NCBI RefSeq assembly: GCF_001307275.1
Contig: NZ_CP012831.1
Coordinates: 2,108,001-2,172,000 of the forward strand
Direction: 5' to 3'
From: Pseudomonas fluorescens
GTDB lineage: Bacteria; Pseudomonadota; Gammaproteobacteria; Pseudomonadales; Pseudomonadaceae
DNA: 64,000 nucleotides
Below the pieces are notes generated by a model. The model ran no database searches. It was not told the DNA's origin and saw only the letters and a program-made list of their open reading frames with translations. The translations under genes were made by a program, and so were the position numbers. This document shows, piece by piece, positions 8,306 through 21,404 of this stretch (position 1 is its first letter; each line of letters opens with the position of its first letter).

Positions 8306-8338
8306 AAAAAGCCTGTCCGGCACAGGTCCGGACAGGCT
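8306..8338 (-). terminator. Rho-independent terminator of hemE
   Basis: An 11-bp perfect stem (8310-8320 with 8328-8338, sequence AGCCTGTCCGG) with a 7-nt loop is followed on the minus strand by a T run (A run at 8306-8310). It lies 18 bases past the hemE stop. Confidence 0.9.
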
Positions 8339-8356
8339 GGGTGACAGGGGCAGCAA

Positions 8357-9424
8357 TCAGACGTGATATTGCGCCGACAACTCATGCACCGCCCGCAGGA
8401 AGGCGCCGGCGTGTTCGGGGTCGACTTCCGGGGTGATGCCATGGCCGAGGTTGAACACATGACCGCTGCCACTGCCGTAGCTGGCCAGGATGCGTCCGAC
8501 TTCAGCGCGGATGGCTTCAGGCTTGGCGTAGAGCACGGTCGGGTCCATGTTGCCTTGCAGGGCGACCTTGTGACCGACACGTTCGCGGGCGTTGCCAATG
8601 TCGCAGGTCCAGTCCAGGCCCAAGGCGTCGGCGCCGGCCTCGGCGATGCTTTCCAGCCACAGGCCGCCGTTCTTGGTGAACAGGATCACCGGGACTGTGC
8701 GACCTTCGTGCTCGCGGATCAGGCCGCTGACGATCTTGCGCATGTAGGCCAGGGAAAACTCCTGGTATGCCGCCGCCGACAGGTTGCCGCCCCAGGTATC
8801 GAAGATCTGCACCGCTTGCGCGCCGGCCAGGATCTGGCCGTTGAGGTAGGACGTGACCGACTGGGCCAGCTTGTCCAGCAACAGGTGCATGGCTTGGGGG
8901 TTGTCGTAGAGCATCGCCTTGGTCTTGCGGAAGTCCTTCGACGAACCGCCTTCGACCATGTAGGTCGCCAGGGTCCAGGGGCTGCCGGAGAAACCGATCA
9001 GCGGCACGCGCCCGTTGAGTTCACGGCGAATGGTGCTGACCGCGTCCATGACGTAGCCCAGGTCCTTCTGCGGATCGGGAATCGGCAGGGCCTCGATGTC
9101 GGCCAGGGTGCTGACGACTTTCTTGAAGCGCGGGCCTTCGCCGGTCTCGAAGTACAAGCCCTGCCCCATGGCGTCGGGAATGGTGAGGATGTCGGAGAAC
9201 AGGATCGCCGCGTCCAACTGCGGATAACGGTCCAGCGGCTGCATCGTGACTTCGCAGGCGAACTGGGGGTTCATGCACAGGCTCATGAAGTCACCGGCCT
9301 TGGCGCGGCTGGCGCGGTACTCCGGCAGATAGCGACCGGCCTGGCGCATCATCCATACAGGGGTGACGTCCACGGGTTGCTTGAGCAGGGCGCGAAGGAA
9401 ACGGTCGTTCTTCAGGGCAGTCAT
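8357..9424 (-). CDS. hemE: Uroporphyrinogen-III decarboxylase
   Basis: 355 aa, the normal length. It removes four carboxyl groups from uroporphyrinogen III to give coproporphyrinogen III in heme synthesis; cytoplasmic homodimer. The N-terminal signature [16 protein letters not shown] holds the substrate-contacting arginines. [18 protein letters not shown] and the C-terminal [16 protein letters not shown] motif are also present. The gene stands alone: a terminator follows it, and another terminator plus a REP pair separate it from gltD upstream. Confidence 0.98.
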   Translation of the reverse strand: MTALKNDRFLRALLKQPVDVTPVWMMRQAGRYLPEYRASRAKAGDFMSLCMNPQFACEVTMQPLDRYPQLDAAILFSDILTIPDAMGQGLYFETGEGPRFKKVVSTLADIEALPIPDPQKDLGYVMDAVSTIRRELNGRVPLIGFSGSPWTLATYMVEGGSSKDFRKTKAMLYDNPQAMHLLLDKLAQSVTSYLNGQILAGAQAVQIFDTWGGNLSAAAYQEFSLAYMRKIVSGLIREHEGRTVPVILFTKNGGLWLESIAEAGADALGLDWTCDIGNARERVGHKVALQGNMDPTVLYAKPEAIRAEVGRILASYGSGSGHVFNLGHGITPEVDPEHAGAFLRAVHELSAQYHV

Positions 9425-9471
9425 GTCGGCATCCGGAAAAAAAGTGCGGGCATTTTCTCAGAGCGCGACGC

Positions 9472-9499
9472 AAAAGGCACGGCAAGAGCCGTGCCTTTT
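9472..9499 (-). terminator. Rho-independent terminator between gltD and hemE
   Basis: A 12-bp perfect stem AAAAGGCACGGC / GCCGTGCCTTTT with a 4-nt loop; the 3' arm ends in T4 on either strand. It ends transcripts coming from gltD (minus strand) about 180 bases past its stop and just upstream of hemE. Confidence 0.75.
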
Positions 9500-9558
9500 A
9501 TCTATCGGGGCAATTTGTCGCGGTGCCATGCAATATTCAGCAACACCACAAAGCAATT

Positions 9559-9646
9559 GTGGGAGCGAGCTTGCTCGCGATGAGGGCGTCACATTCAACA
9601 CGCTCGTCGACTGATCCACCGCTATCGCGAGCAAGCTCGCTCCCAC
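9559..9646. repeat. REP doublet (inverted pair)
   Basis: Two copies of GTGGGAGCGAGCTTGCTCGCGA in opposite orientation (9559-9582 and 9624-9646), separated by about 40 unrelated bases. Each is itself palindromic around GAGCTTGCTC. This is a REPIN-type arrangement, located in the gltD-hemE gap. Confidence 0.9.
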
Positions 9647-9677
9647 ATTTTGATCGCATTCCAGCGTTAGGAAGTGA

Positions 9678-11129
<1,452 letters not shown>

Positions 11130-14100
11130 TCACTGCGGGTTGGCACGAGTGCTGGAAAGCAACGATTTCAGGTTGGCAGCCTTGGGCTTGACCAGCCAGA
11201 AACGGCGCAAGTAGTCATCGAGGTTTTCGGCGAGTTCACGCCCCCACTCGCTGTCGGTTTCCGCGACGTACTCGTTCAGCACGTTTTGCAGGTGGCTGCG
11301 ATAGGCTTCCATCGCCTCGCCGCTGATCCGCTGGATTTCCACCAGTTCGTGGTTGACCCGGTCAACGAAGGTGTTGTCCTGGTCGAGCACGTAGGCGAAA
11401 CCGCCGGTCATGCCAGAGCCGAAGTTATAACCGGTCTTACCCAGCACGCAGACAAAACCACCGGTCATGTACTCGCAGCAGTGATCGCCGGTGCCTTCCA
11501 CCACAGTGTGGGCCCCGGAGTTACGCACGGCAAAACGCTCGCCCGCAGTGCCGGCGGCGAACAGCTTGCCGCCCGTGGCGCCATAAAGGCAGGTGTTGCC
11601 GATGATGGCACTGTCCTGTGTCTTGTAGACGCTGCCCTTGGGCGGAACGATGACCAGCTTGCCGCCGGTCATGCCCTTGCCCACGTAGTCGTTGGCATCG
11701 CCTTCCAGGTACATGTTCAGGCCACCGGCGTTCCAGACGCCGAAGCTCTGGCCTGCGGTGCCCTTGAAGCGGAAGGTCACCGGCGCCTTGGCCATGCCCT
11801 GGTTGCCGTGCTTGCGGGCGATTTCGCCGGAGATCCGCGCGCCGATGGAACGGTCGCAGTTGCAGATATCCAGGTCGAACTCGGCGCCGCTCAGGTCGTT
11901 GATCGCCGCAGCGGCCATGTCGACCATCTTCTCGGCCAGCTCGCCCTTGTCGAATGGCGGGTTGCGGTCGACCTGGCAGAACTGTGGCTTGTCCGCCGGG
12001 ATCAGATCGCTGCCCAGCAATGGAGTCAGGTCCAAGTGCTGCTGCTTGGCGGTCTGGCCCTCGATCACGTCCAGCAGATCGGTACGGCCGATCAGCTCTT
12101 CAAGGGAACGCACGCCCAGCTTGGCCAGCCACTCACGGGTCTCTTCGGCCACGTAGGTGAAGAAATTCACCACCATGTCGACGGTACCGATGTAGTGGTC
12201 CTTGCGCAGCTTGTCGTTCTGGGTCGCCACGCCGGTGGCGCAGTTGTTCAGGTGGCAGATGCGCAGGTATTTGCAGCCCAGGGCGATCATCGGCGCGGTG
12301 CCGAAGCCGAAGCTCTCGGCGCCGAGGATGGCCGCCTTGATCACGTCCAGGCCGGTTTTCAGGCCACCGTCGGTCTGCACGCGGACCTTGCCGCGCAAAT
12401 CGTTGCCGCGCAGGGTCTGGTGGGTTTCGGCCAGGCCCAGTTCCCACGGCGCGCCAGCGTACTTGATCGAGGTCAGCGGCGATGCGCCGGTGCCACCGTC
12501 GTAGCCGGAGATGGTGATCAGGTCGGCATAGGCCTTGGCCACGCCGGCCGCAATGGTGCCGACGCCGGCTTCCGCCACCAGCTTCACCGAGACCAGAGCC
12601 TTGGGGTTCACCTGCTTGAGGTCGAAGATCAGTTGCGACAAGTCTTCGATCGAGTAGATGTCGTGGTGCGGCGGCGGCGAGATCAGGGTCACGCCGGGGA
12701 CCGCATAACGCAGCTTGGCGATCAGGCCGTTGACCTTACCGCCGGGCAACTGGCCGCCTTCGCCGGGCTTGGCGCCTTGGGCAACCTTGATCTGCAGTAC
12801 TTCAGCGTTGACCAGGTATTCCGGCGTCACACCGAAGCGACCGGTGGCCACCTGCTTGATTTTCGAACTCTTGATGGTGCCGTAGCGCGCCGGGTCTTCG
12901 CCGCCTTCGCCGGAGTTGGAACGCGCACCGAGGCGGTTCATGGCTTCGGCCAGGGCTTCGTGGGCTTCCGGGGACAAGGCGCCCAGGGAAATACCGGCCG
13001 AATCGAAGCGCTTGAGCACCGATTCCAGCGGTTCCACTTCACTGATGTCCAGCGGCGTGTCGAGGGTCTTGACCTTGAGCAGGTCGCGGATCATCGACAC
13101 CGGACGGTTGTCCACCAGCGAGGTGTATTCCTTGAACTTGCTGTAGTCGCCCTGCTGCACGGCCGCTTGCAAGGTGTTGACCACGTCCGGGTTGTAGGCG
13201 TGGTATTCGCCACCGTGGACGAACTTCAGCAGGCCGCCCTGCTGGATCGGCTTGCGCGGGCTCCAGGCTTCGGCGGCCAGGGCTTTCTGCTCGGCTTCGA
13301 TGTCGACGAAACGCGCACCCTTAATGCGGCTCGGCACGCCACGGAAGCTCAGCTCGCAGACTTCCTCGGACAGGCCGATGGCCTCGAACAGTTGCGCGCC
13401 ACGGTACGAGGCGATGGTCGAGATGCCCATCTTCGACAGGATCTTGAGCAGGCCCTTGGTGATGCCCTTGCGGTAGTTCTTGAACACCTCGTAGAGGTCG
13501 CCCAGTACTTCACCGGTGCGGATCAGGTCGCCCAGCACTTCATAGGCCAGGAACGGATACACCGCCGAGGCACCGAAACCGATCAGCACCGCGAAGTGAT
13601 GCGGATCGCGGGCGGTGGCGGTTTCCACCAGGATGTTGGAATCGCAGCGCAGGCCTTTTTCGGTCAGGCGATGGTGCACCGCACCGGTGGCCAGCGAGGC
13701 GTGGATCGGCAGCTTGCCCGGAGCGATGTGACGGTCGCTGAGGACGATCTGGGTACGCCCGGCGCGCGCGGCTTCTTCAGCCTGATCGGCGACGTTGCGG
13801 ATCGCCGCTTCCAGGCCGACGCTTTCGTCGTAGTTCAGGTCGATGACCTGGCGCGCGAAGCCAGGACGGTCGAGGTTGGTCAGCGAGCGCCACTTGGCCG
13901 GGGAAATGACCGGCGAGCTGAGGATCACCCGCGAGGCGTGTTCCGGCGACTCCTGGAAAATGTTGCGCTCGGCGCCCAGGCAGATTTCCAGGGACATCAC
14001 GATCGCTTCACGCAGCGGGTCGATCGGTGGGTTGGTCACCTGGGCGAACTGCTGGCGGAAATAGTCGTACGGCGTGCGCACGCGCTGCGACAGCACGGCC

Positions 14101-15578
14101 ATCGGCGTGTCGTCGCCCATGGAGCCGACCGCCTCGTAGCCCTGCTCGCCCAGCGGACGCAGCACTTGGTCACGTTCTTCGAACGTCACCTGGTACATCT
14201 TCATGTACTGCTTGAGCTGGTCGACGTCATAGAAAGCCGAGCCGTGGTCGTTGTCTTCCATGGTCGCCTGGATGCGCAGGGCATTCTTGCGCAGCCATTG
14301 CTTGTACGGATGACGGGACTTGAGGCGGTTGTCGATGGCGTCGGTGTCGAGGATCTGGCCGGTCTCGGTGTCCACGGCAAAGATCTGGCCCGGGCCTACG
14401 CGGCCCTTGGCGATGACGTCTTCGGGCTGGTAGTTCCAGACGCCGATTTCCGACGCCAGGGTGATGAACCCGTTGGTGGTGGTGACCCAGCGCGCCGGAC
14501 GCAGACCGTTACGGTCCAGCAGGCACACGGCGTAGCGACCGTCGGTCATGACGATACCGGCCGGGCCGTCCCACGGTTCCATGTGCATGGAGTTGTATTC
14601 GTAGAAGGCACGCAGGTCCGGGTCCATGGTCTCGACGTTCTGCCACGCCGGCGGCACCAGCATGCGCACGCCGCGGAACAGGTCGATGCCACCGGTCACC
14701 ATCAGTTCCAGCATGTTGTCCATGCTCGAGGAGTCCGAACCCACGCGGTTGACCAGCGGGCCGAGTTCTTCGAGGTCCGGCATCAGGTCGTTGGCGAACT
14801 TGGTGCGACGGGCCACGGCCCAGTTGCGGTTGCCGGTGATGGTGTTGATCTCGCCGTTGTGGGCGAGGAAGCGGAATGGCTGGGCCAGCGGCCATTTCGG
14901 CAGGGTGTTGGTGGAGAAGCGCTGGTGGAACACGCAGATCGCGGTTTTCAGGCGCTCGTCGCTCAGGTCCGGATAGAAGGCGGTGAGGTCCGCCGGCATC
15001 ATCAGGCCTTTGTAGATAATGGTCTTGTGGGAAAAGCTGCAGATGTAGTGATCGGTGTCGGCGGCGTTGGCCACGGACGAACGACGACGGGAACTGAACA
15101 GCTTGATCGACATGTCCTGGTCGCTCAGGCCTTCGCCGGCGATGAACACCTGTTCGATCTGCGGCAGGCGCTCGAGCGCCAGGCGGCCAAGGACGCTGGT
15201 GTCGATCGGCACTTTGCGCCAGCCAACCAGTTGCAGGCCGGCGGCCAGGATCTCGCGATTCATGTTTTCGCGAGCCGCCTCAGCCTTCACCGGGTCCTGG
15301 TTGAAGAACACCATGCCCACGGCGTACTGCTTGGGCAGGGTCACGCCGAACGTTTCCTGGGCTACGGCACGCAGGAACTCGTCGGGCTTTTGAATCAGCA
15401 AGCCACAACCGTCGCCGGTCTTGCCGTCGGCGTTGATCCCACCGCGGTGGGTCATGCAGGTCAGGGCCTCAATGGCCGTTTGCAAAAGGGTATGGCTGGG
15501 CTCGCCCTGCATATGAGCTATCAGGCCGAAACCGCAGTTATCCTTGAATTCATCTGGTTGGTACAGACCTGCTTTCAT
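11130..15578 (-). CDS. gltB: Glutamate synthase (NADPH) large subunit
   Basis: 1482 aa. It converts glutamine plus 2-oxoglutarate to two glutamates. A 14-residue propeptide precedes the catalytic Cys15 ([15 protein letters not shown]), the nucleophile of the class II amidotransferase domain (to about residue 420). A central domain and the FMN-binding barrel follow ([25 protein letters not shown]). The 3Fe-4S cysteines are Cys1102, Cys1108 and Cys1113 (spacing C-x5-C-x4-C). The C-terminal GXGXG beta-helix domain has several GMTGG and [11 protein letters not shown] repeats. The ATG at 15578 is chosen; a GTG two codons upstream has a similar claim. It forms an operon with gltD. Confidence 0.98.
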   Translation of the reverse strand: MKAGLYQPDEFKDNCGFGLIAHMQGEPSHTLLQTAIEALTCMTHRGGINADGKTGDGCGLLIQKPDEFLRAVAQETFGVTLPKQYAVGMVFFNQDPVKAEAARENMNREILAAGLQLVGWRKVPIDTSVLGRLALERLPQIEQVFIAGEGLSDQDMSIKLFSSRRRSSVANAADTDHYICSFSHKTIIYKGLMMPADLTAFYPDLSDERLKTAICVFHQRFSTNTLPKWPLAQPFRFLAHNGEINTITGNRNWAVARRTKFANDLMPDLEELGPLVNRVGSDSSSMDNMLELMVTGGIDLFRGVRMLVPPAWQNVETMDPDLRAFYEYNSMHMEPWDGPAGIVMTDGRYAVCLLDRNGLRPARWVTTTNGFITLASEIGVWNYQPEDVIAKGRVGPGQIFAVDTETGQILDTDAIDNRLKSRHPYKQWLRKNALRIQATMEDNDHGSAFYDVDQLKQYMKMYQVTFEERDQVLRPLGEQGYEAVGSMGDDTPMAVLSQRVRTPYDYFRQQFAQVTNPPIDPLREAIVMSLEICLGAERNIFQESPEHASRVILSSPVISPAKWRSLTNLDRPGFARQVIDLNYDESVGLEAAIRNVADQAEEAARAGRTQIVLSDRHIAPGKLPIHASLATGAVHHRLTEKGLRCDSNILVETATARDPHHFAVLIGFGASAVYPFLAYEVLGDLIRTGEVLGDLYEVFKNYRKGITKGLLKILSKMGISTIASYRGAQLFEAIGLSEEVCELSFRGVPSRIKGARFVDIEAEQKALAAEAWSPRKPIQQGGLLKFVHGGEYHAYNPDVVNTLQAAVQQGDYSKFKEYTSLVDNRPVSMIRDLLKVKTLDTPLDISEVEPLESVLKRFDSAGISLGALSPEAHEALAEAMNRLGARSNSGEGGEDPARYGTIKSSKIKQVATGRFGVTPEYLVNAEVLQIKVAQGAKPGEGGQLPGGKVNGLIAKLRYAVPGVTLISPPPHHDIYSIEDLSQLIFDLKQVNPKALVSVKLVAEAGVGTIAAGVAKAYADLITISGYDGGTGASPLTSIKYAGAPWELGLAETHQTLRGNDLRGKVRVQTDGGLKTGLDVIKAAILGAESFGFGTAPMIALGCKYLRICHLNNCATGVATQNDKLRKDHYIGTVDMVVNFFTYVAEETREWLAKLGVRSLEELIGRTDLLDVIEGQTAKQQHLDLTPLLGSDLIPADKPQFCQVDRNPPFDKGELAEKMVDMAAAAINDLSGAEFDLDICNCDRSIGARISGEIARKHGNQGMAKAPVTFRFKGTAGQSFGVWNAGGLNMYLEGDANDYVGKGMTGGKLVIVPPKGSVYKTQDSAIIGNTCLYGATGGKLFAAGTAGERFAVRNSGAHTVVEGTGDHCCEYMTGGFVCVLGKTGYNFGSGMTGGFAYVLDQDNTFVDRVNHELVEIQRISGEAMEAYRSHLQNVLNEYVAETDSEWGRELAENLDDYLRRFWLVKPKAANLKSLLSSTRANPQ

Positions 15579-15761
15579 AGACACTTTCTCACCAGGCTGC
15601 CTCTAATCGAGGCAAATTTCTTTTCAATTCAACCAGTTGCATGCCGCGCCGAACGTACGCCAGCTTTGCGGGGGCAAAAGGGAGGTCATTGTACACACCG
15701 ACACAGAGGCTCACAAATTTGACGACGAACTGTCGCAAATCCATGTCGCATTTGTGAAAGG

Positions 15762-15788
15762 TTTAAAGCTATATGCTGTGCTAGTCAA
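15762..15788 (-). promoter_or_regulatory. Candidate gltBD promoter
   Basis: On the minus strand TTGACT (15783-15788) lies 15-16 nt before TTTAAA/TTAAAC (15761-15767), about 180 nt upstream of gltB. The spacing is slightly short. The rest of the 350-base gap between gltB and the SPOR ATPase gene shows no gene; a small GCCTC/GAGGC hairpin sits at 15599-15613 in the leader. Confidence 0.3.
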
Positions 15789-15901
15789 AACTTTTTTGGG
15801 TTTGACCGCTACGACTCAAACGCTACTGTGACGCAGACACCACAAGGCGCGCGGCCTGAAAGGTCGCCCGCCCTTGCGGAAATTTTGAGGTTGCCGGGAG
15901 A

Positions 15902-15922
15902 GGCGGCCTGGGTAAGGCCGCC
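15902..15922 (-). terminator. GC-rich hairpin after the SPOR ATPase gene
   Basis: A 7-bp stem GGCGGCC/GGCCGCC with a 7-nt loop, 7 bases past the stop on the minus strand. There is no T run, so it is a weak or Rho-assisted terminator at best. Confidence 0.35.
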
Positions 15923-15928
15923 GAATCT

Positions 15929-17503
15929 TCAGCGAGTTGCTGCCAGTTCCTGTTGGACGCTGGCGACAGTGCGAGGCCAAGGTTTACCAGCCTGAACCTT
16001 CGCTGGCAAGGCCTTGATGGCGGAAACAGCCGCATCACGGTTGGCAAAGCTGCCGTAGGTGATGACATACAGCGGCTTGCCGTTGAGCACTTTCTTGAAA
16101 TAACGGTACTCGCCGCCCTGCTCCTTGACGAAGTTCTGCGCCGCGGCTTCGGAACTGGTGCCGAGGATCTGCACCACGTAGTTGCCCGGCGCCTGGCCGG
16201 CGTACCAGCTACCGCCCGCGGCCTTGGCCGGGGCAGCAGCAGGCTTGGCCGCCGGTGCTGCTGGCTTGGCCGCAGGCGCCGGAACCGGTGCAGGCTTGGC
16301 GGTGGCCACCTGGGTCGGCGCCGGGGTCGGCTTGGCAGTCGGGGCAGGCGTTGGCGCCGGGCCGGCCGGCACGCCCGCAGGCGGTGCGGTGGTGGTCACG
16401 GTCGGCGGCGTGTCGCTGCTGTCGTCGATCGGTGGCGCTGCGCCGTCGTCGCCTTCGGTGATACCGCCGGCCGCTTCGGCCAGCGGGCCGCGCATGACCG
16501 GCTGCGACTGGCCGACCAGCGGCAGCGGCATCGGTTGGGTGTTACCGGCGAATTCCACGGCCGGCGCGCCACCGTTGGGTTGCGGCGTACCTTGGCCGAG
16601 GGGCAGTTGCGCCTGTTCGTTGGCAGGGGCACCCGTGGCAGGTGCCTTGGTGCGACCCGGCATCAGCCAGGCGGCGGCAACCGCGACCACGACGACGGCG
16701 GAAATTGCCAATACGTGTTTCTTCGGCATGTTGAACCCCATACTTGGACGCTTCACCGCTGAGCGGCTGGCAATCATGACTTCGATCAGAGCATCGCGGG
16801 CAACCTGGTTGATGTTGCCAGGCCAACCCTCGGAGCTTTCGTGAATCTCAGAGATCTGATCGGCGGTGAAAAGTTCGATACCCCGGCCCGCGCCTTCAAG
16901 ACGCTGGGCCAGGTATTCACGCGTTTCTTCCTCGGTGTAGGGCGCCAGCTCGATGACGTGGAAGCGCTCTTCCTCGAGGTTCAGCTGGTCCAGGTCGGCG
17001 ATCAGCGACGACTCGCCGAACAGGAACACGTGGGGCCGGCCCTCCGGCGCACCGGCCGCCAAGGCCAGCAGGGCTTCGAGGGCCGATTCGTCGAGTTGCT
17101 CGGCATCGTCCACCAGCAGATAGACTTCCTGCCCGGTCAGCGCCAGTTGCACGATCTGATCGAGGATTGCACCGATTTCGGCCTGGGCGACGTTCAGCGC
17201 CTGGGCCACCTGGCGCAACACACCGGCGGCATCGCCGGCGCCACGGGCCGAGACCACCACACTTTGCACAGACTGTTTGTTGGTACTGGCCACCAGGGCC
17301 TGGCGCAGCAAGGTCTTGCCGCTGCCCTGGGGACCGGTGACCACCAACAGCAACTGGCTGTAGCGCGCCAGGTGATGCAACTGGCCCAGCACCGGCTTGC
17401 GCTGGGCGGGGAAGAACTTGAAGCCCGGGACCCGTGGGGCAAAAGGGTCATGACTCAATTGGAAATGGCCGAGGAAAGCCTCGTCGGCATGCAAACTAGT
17501 CAT
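15929..17503 (-). CDS. DamX-like membrane ATPase with SPOR domain
   Basis: 524 aa with a composite layout. Residues about 1-245 form an AAA ATPase of the ExeA/GspA kind (Walker A GPQGSGKT at residues 57-64, Walker B-like VYLLVDDAEQL). One membrane segment lies at about 260-280 (HVLAISAVVVVAVAAAWLM). A long Pro/Ala/Thr-rich periplasmic linker (about 290-440, repeated APAAKPAAPAAKP) leads to a C-terminal SPOR domain (YVVQILGTSSEAAAQNFV to the end), which binds denuded septal peptidoglycan. E. coli DamX has the SPOR part and lies in the same aroKB neighbourhood. A role in cell division or in inserting envelope machines is inferred. The gene follows aroB by 10 nt, so it is co-transcribed with aroKB. 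Confidence 0.85.
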   Translation of the reverse strand: MTSLHADEAFLGHFQLSHDPFAPRVPGFKFFPAQRKPVLGQLHHLARYSQLLLVVTGPQGSGKTLLRQALVASTNKQSVQSVVVSARGAGDAAGVLRQVAQALNVAQAEIGAILDQIVQLALTGQEVYLLVDDAEQLDESALEALLALAAGAPEGRPHVFLFGESSLIADLDQLNLEEERFHVIELAPYTEEETREYLAQRLEGAGRGIELFTADQISEIHESSEGWPGNINQVARDALIEVMIASRSAVKRPSMGFNMPKKHVLAISAVVVVAVAAAWLMPGRTKAPATGAPANEQAQLPLGQGTPQPNGGAPAVEFAGNTQPMPLPLVGQSQPVMRGPLAEAAGGITEGDDGAAPPIDDSSDTPPTVTTTAPPAGVPAGPAPTPAPTAKPTPAPTQVATAKPAPVPAPAAKPAAPAAKPAAAPAKAAGGSWYAGQAPGNYVVQILGTSSEAAAQNFVKEQGGEYRYFKKVLNGKPLYVITYGSFANRDAAVSAIKALPAKVQAGKPWPRTVASVQQELAATR

Positions 17504-17513
17504 CGGAATCTTA

Positions 17514-18614
17514 TTAACCTTTAAGCTGAGCCAGGGCGCGGTAGTCCGCTCCCAGCGTGGCCTGTAGAACTTCTTTCGGATAATCGTCGGTCACCACCGC
17601 TTCGCCCATGTGGCGCAGCAGCACCAGGCGCAGACGACCGTCGATCACTTTTTTGTCGATTGCCATGTGTTCAAGAAAATCCGCCTCGCTCATTTCCTCG
17701 GGCGGAACCACCGGCAGCCCGGCGCGCTGGAACAGACGAATACCGCGATCGCGTTCCTGTTCGCTGATCCAGCCCAGGCGCGCGGACATCTCCAGGGCCA
17801 TGACCGTACCGGCCGCAACCGCTTCACCGTGCAGCCAGACACCATAGCCCATGTGCGTTTCGATGGCATGGCCGAAGGTATGACCCAGGTTGAGCGTGGC
17901 GCGCACCCCCGACTCACGCTCATCGGCACCGACCACCGCGGCCTTGGCGGCGCAGGAGCGCTCGATGGCGTAGGTCAGGGCCGCTTGATCCAGCGCACGC
18001 AGGCGGTCGACGTGCTCTTCGAGCCAGCCCAGGAACGGTTCGTCGCAGATCAGCCCGTACTTGATGACTTCCGCCAGCCCCGCAGACAGTTCGCGGGCCG
18101 GCAGGGTATTGAGGGTGGCGGTGTCGATCAGCACCACGTTGGGCTGATAAAACGCACCGACCATATTCTTGCCCAGCGGATGGTTGATCCCGGTCTTGCC
18201 GCCCACCGACGAGTCGACCTGCGACAGCAGCGTGGTGGGGATCTGGATGAAGTCGACGCCGCGCTGATAACAAGCGGCGGCAAAACCGGCCATGTCGCCG
18301 ATCACGCCACCGCCCAGGGCAACCACCGTGGTGCGGCGATCATGCCGTGCGGTCAGCAGGCCGTCGAAAATGAGTTGCAGGGTTTCCCAGTTCTTGAAGG
18401 CTTCGCCGTCGGGCAACACCACGGAAATGACCGAGAAAGCCGACAGGCTGCGGGTCAGACGTTCCAGATACAGAGGCGCGACGGTTTCATTGGAAATGAT
18501 CGCCACTTGCCGCCCGGCGATATGCGGCGCCAGGAGTTCGGGCTGGTCCAGCAAGCCTTCGCCAATATGAATCGGGTAGCTGCGCTCGCCCAGGTCGACC
18601 TTAAGTGTCTGCAT
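17514..18614 (-). CDS. aroB: 3-dehydroquinate synthase
   Basis: 366 aa, the usual length. It cyclises DAHP to 3-dehydroquinate, the second step of the shikimate pathway, using NAD and a divalent metal. Visible motifs are the NAD-binding [14 protein letters not shown], the active-site block [19 protein letters not shown], and metal ligands in GLAEVIKYG and [11 protein letters not shown]. The ATG at 18614 ([18 protein letters not shown]) matches the family N-terminus; the longer frame to 18656 does not. It follows aroK by about 180 bases. Confidence 0.97.
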   Translation of the reverse strand: MQTLKVDLGERSYPIHIGEGLLDQPELLAPHIAGRQVAIISNETVAPLYLERLTRSLSAFSVISVVLPDGEAFKNWETLQLIFDGLLTARHDRRTTVVALGGGVIGDMAGFAAACYQRGVDFIQIPTTLLSQVDSSVGGKTGINHPLGKNMVGAFYQPNVVLIDTATLNTLPARELSAGLAEVIKYGLICDEPFLGWLEEHVDRLRALDQAALTYAIERSCAAKAAVVGADERESGVRATLNLGHTFGHAIETHMGYGVWLHGEAVAAGTVMALEMSARLGWISEQERDRGIRLFQRAGLPVVPPEEMSEADFLEHMAIDKKVIDGRLRLVLLRHMGEAVVTDDYPKEVLQATLGADYRALAQLKG

Positions 18615-18793
18615 GTGTCCCCACAGTGAAGATGGAATCAGGCGTCCTGCCTGCAATTAACGAAAGAGCCCAACGGGGATAAATCCCCTCGCCACAGGTC
18701 CCGGTGCTTGCCATGACACCACGGGATGGCCATCCGCCACGCCCCAGGCGGGCCATGACGGGACGTCGAGGATAGCGCATTTCGCCAGGCGCA

Positions 18794-19312
18794 TTAACGG
18801 GGCGGCAGTTGCTGCAGGCGATCGAGAATGTCCAGCACCACCATCCGCGGCGGCCGCTCGTCGGTTTCCACCACCAGGTCGGCGATCTCCCGATACAGCG
18901 GATCACGCAGCTCCAGCAGGTCCCGCAGGGTCTTGGCGGGGTCGGCGGTGCGCAACAGTGGCCGGTTGCGATCCCGGGCGGTGCGGCCGACCTGCTGTTC
19001 GACAGAGGCGTGCAGATAGACCACTCGTCCGCCGGCATGCAGCGCCCGACGATTGGCCTCGCGCATCACCGCGCCGCCACCGGTAGCCAACACCACGCCC
19101 TCGAACGCGCACAGCTCGGCGATCATCGCCTGCTCACGGTCACGAAAGCCCGGCTCGCCTTCCTTATCGAAGATCCATGGGATATTGGCACCCGTGCGCA
19201 ATTCAATTTCCTTGTCGGAATCTTTGAACGGCAGGCGCAGCTCTTTGGCCAGCAAACGGCCGATGGTGCTTTTTCCAGCGCCCATCGGCCCAACAAGAAT
19301 CAAATTTCGCAC
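18794..19312 (-). CDS. aroK: Shikimate kinase I
   Basis: 172 aa. It phosphorylates shikimate with ATP. Motifs: Walker [13 protein letters not shown] at residues 8-19, the shikimate-binding DSDKEIE and GFRDRE blocks, GGGAVM for the substrate, and a LID region with RDRNRPLL. It starts 4 nt after the pilQ stop, so transcripts from the pil operon can run into aroKB, the gene order usual for gamma-proteobacteria. Confidence 0.97.
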   Translation of the reverse strand: MRNLILVGPMGAGKSTIGRLLAKELRLPFKDSDKEIELRTGANIPWIFDKEGEPGFRDREQAMIAELCAFEGVVLATGGGAVMREANRRALHAGGRVVYLHASVEQQVGRTARDRNRPLLRTADPAKTLRDLLELRDPLYREIADLVVETDERPPRMVVLDILDRLQQLPPR

Positions 19313-19316
19313 AGAA

Positions 19317-21404
19317 TCAACGACTCACAGCAATCGCCTGGTTATTCATGATACGCGGAGTGAGGAACACCAGCAGCTCGGATTTTTTCTCCGAAACCAC
19401 ATCACGCCGGAAAAGGCGGCCAAGATACGGCACATCGCCAAGAAATGGCACCTTATCTACGACCTTGCTCTGAGTATTTGAGAAAACTCCGCCAATCACA
19501 ATGGTCTCGCCATCATTGACCAGGACCTTGGCGTTGACTTCGTTTTTCTTGATCGGCGGCACGTCCTGCACCTTGTTCAGGTAGTCCGGCTCATCCTTGG
19601 TGACCTTGACCTCCATGATGATGCGGTTGTCCGGGGTGATCTGCGGGGTCACCTCCAGCGACAGCGAGGCCTCCTTGAACGACACCGAGGTGGCGCCGCT
19701 GGAACTGGCTTCCTGGTAGGGGATTTCCGTGCCCTTGAGGATCTTTGCCGTCTCCTTGTCGGACGTCACCACCTTGGGCTGGGAGACGATTTCGCCGTTG
19801 CCGGTTTTTTCCATGGCCGTCAGCTCAAGGTCCAGCAAGACGTTGTCGGTGATGAACGCAATGCCGATCCCCGACGTATTGCCCGAGGCACCCAGGTCGA
19901 CGAACGGCTGGTTGGTGCCGGTACTGCCCGGCGTGCCGATGGTGGTGGAGGTGCCAGTGGTCACCCCCGAGGAGTTCCAGTTGCCCTTGTTCTGGATCGA
20001 CCCTCCCCAGCGCACGCCCAGGCTTTTGTCGTAGTCGACGTTGGCTTCGACAATCCGTGCCTCGATCATCACCTGGCGCACCGGAATATCCAGCTGCGCC
20101 ACGATCCGGCGCAGTTCGTCGAGCCGGTCCTGGGTCTGGTAGGCAATGATGTTGTTGGTTCGCTCATCCACCGTGATCGTGCCGCGCTCGTCGGCTTTGG
20201 CCTCGGCACTGGTCACTGACTGGAACAGCTTGGCGATGTCCGCCGCCTTCGCATAGTTGACCTGCAGCAGCTCACGCCGCAGCGGTGCCAGGTCGGCGAT
20301 CTGCTTCTGCGACTCCAGTTCCTGGCGTTCACGCGCGGCGATTTCATCGGCCGGGGCCACCAGCAGCACGTTACCGACCTTGCGCTTGTCCAAACCCTTG
20401 GTCTTGAGCACCAGGTCCAGCGCCTGGTCCCAAGGCACATTCTGCAAGCGCAGGGTAATGCCGCCCTGCACCGTGTCGCTGGCCACCAGGTTCAGGTTGG
20501 TGAAATCGGCAATCAGTTGCAGGACCGAACGCACTTCGATGTCCTGGAAGTTGAGCGAGAGCTTCTCGCCGCTGTAGGCCGCGCGGTCAGCATTGCGTTT
20601 TTGCAGGTCGTCGACAGTCATGGGCCGGACGCTGACGGTGAGTTTGTTGTCGGTCTGGTAGGTCGAGTAGTCGAAGGTGCCACTGGGCTCGATGCTGATG
20701 GTCGCCCGGTCGCTGCCGGCGCTGGCATTGACGAATTGCACCGGGGTGGCGAAGTCCTTGACGTCCAGGCGCACCCGCAATGGTTCGGGCAATTGGGTCC
20801 TGGCGAAATTGAGGATGATCTTGCCTTCGCGTTCCTGGATGTCCGGGGCGATGGACGGATCGGACAAATCGATCACCACATTGCCTTCGCCCTGGGTTCC
20901 CCGCTGGAAATCCACCCCACGAATCGCCTTGCCCACCGGCCTACCGGCCCTCGCGGGCACCGCGTTGGCCACCGCCGGGCGCGGGGCCTGGGCGACGCTC
21001 TTCCCAGCAGTGTTCTTCGCCGCGGCGCCCTTGCCAACCACCACGAACAGGCTATTGCCTTCGACCCGAGTGTCGTACGGCGCCAGCTGGGTCAGACCGA
21101 TGATCAACCGGGTGCGATCGCCTGCCTCGACCACGGTGGCGCTGCGCGCATTGCCCCCGCCCAGGTCGCGGTGCTTGCTGGCCAGTTGATTGGTCACGCC
21201 TGGCAGGTCCAGGGCAATCCGGGCCGGTTGTTCGGTGGTGTAGCCCCGAGGGGGCGGCGGCGGCCCGTCGAAGGTGAGCTTCAACTCGACGCGGTCGCCC
21301 GGCAACGCCGCGACATCCAGCGTCTTCAGACTGGCCGCGTGAACCATCGGCGACAACAGCGCTATCCATAGCGAAATACCGAAGGCTGACAAAAACCTGT
21401 TCAT
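19317..21404 (-). CDS. pilQ: Type IV pilus secretin PilQ
   Basis: 695 aa. A signal peptide (to about residue 23) is followed by two N-terminal AMIN domains (about 25-115 and 150-250) that bind peptidoglycan. Then come an N0/STN domain ([24 protein letters not shown]), an N1 domain, and the C-terminal secretin domain ([24 protein letters not shown], then [12 protein letters not shown] and [10 protein letters not shown]). It is the outer-membrane pore for the pilus fibre. The start overlaps pilP by 4 nt. This is the second secretin gene in the window and is clearly distinct from gspD. Confidence 0.97.
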   Translation of the reverse strand: MNRFLSAFGISLWIALLSPMVHAASLKTLDVAALPGDRVELKLTFDGPPPPPRGYTTEQPARIALDLPGVTNQLASKHRDLGGGNARSATVVEAGDRTRLIIGLTQLAPYDTRVEGNSLFVVVGKGAAAKNTAGKSVAQAPRPAVANAVPARAGRPVGKAIRGVDFQRGTQGEGNVVIDLSDPSIAPDIQEREGKIILNFARTQLPEPLRVRLDVKDFATPVQFVNASAGSDRATISIEPSGTFDYSTYQTDNKLTVSVRPMTVDDLQKRNADRAAYSGEKLSLNFQDIEVRSVLQLIADFTNLNLVASDTVQGGITLRLQNVPWDQALDLVLKTKGLDKRKVGNVLLVAPADEIAARERQELESQKQIADLAPLRRELLQVNYAKAADIAKLFQSVTSAEAKADERGTITVDERTNNIIAYQTQDRLDELRRIVAQLDIPVRQVMIEARIVEANVDYDKSLGVRWGGSIQNKGNWNSSGVTTGTSTTIGTPGSTGTNQPFVDLGASGNTSGIGIAFITDNVLLDLELTAMEKTGNGEIVSQPKVVTSDKETAKILKGTEIPYQEASSSGATSVSFKEASLSLEVTPQITPDNRIIMEVKVTKDEPDYLNKVQDVPPIKKNEVNAKVLVNDGETIVIGGVFSNTQSKVVDKVPFLGDVPYLGRLFRRDVVSEKKSELLVFLTPRIMNNQAIAVSR

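Noticed and set aside
11286..15722. 1478-codon plus-strand open frame opposite gltB
   Set aside because: Exact shadow of gltB. The length comes from codon bias; no domain and no start context.
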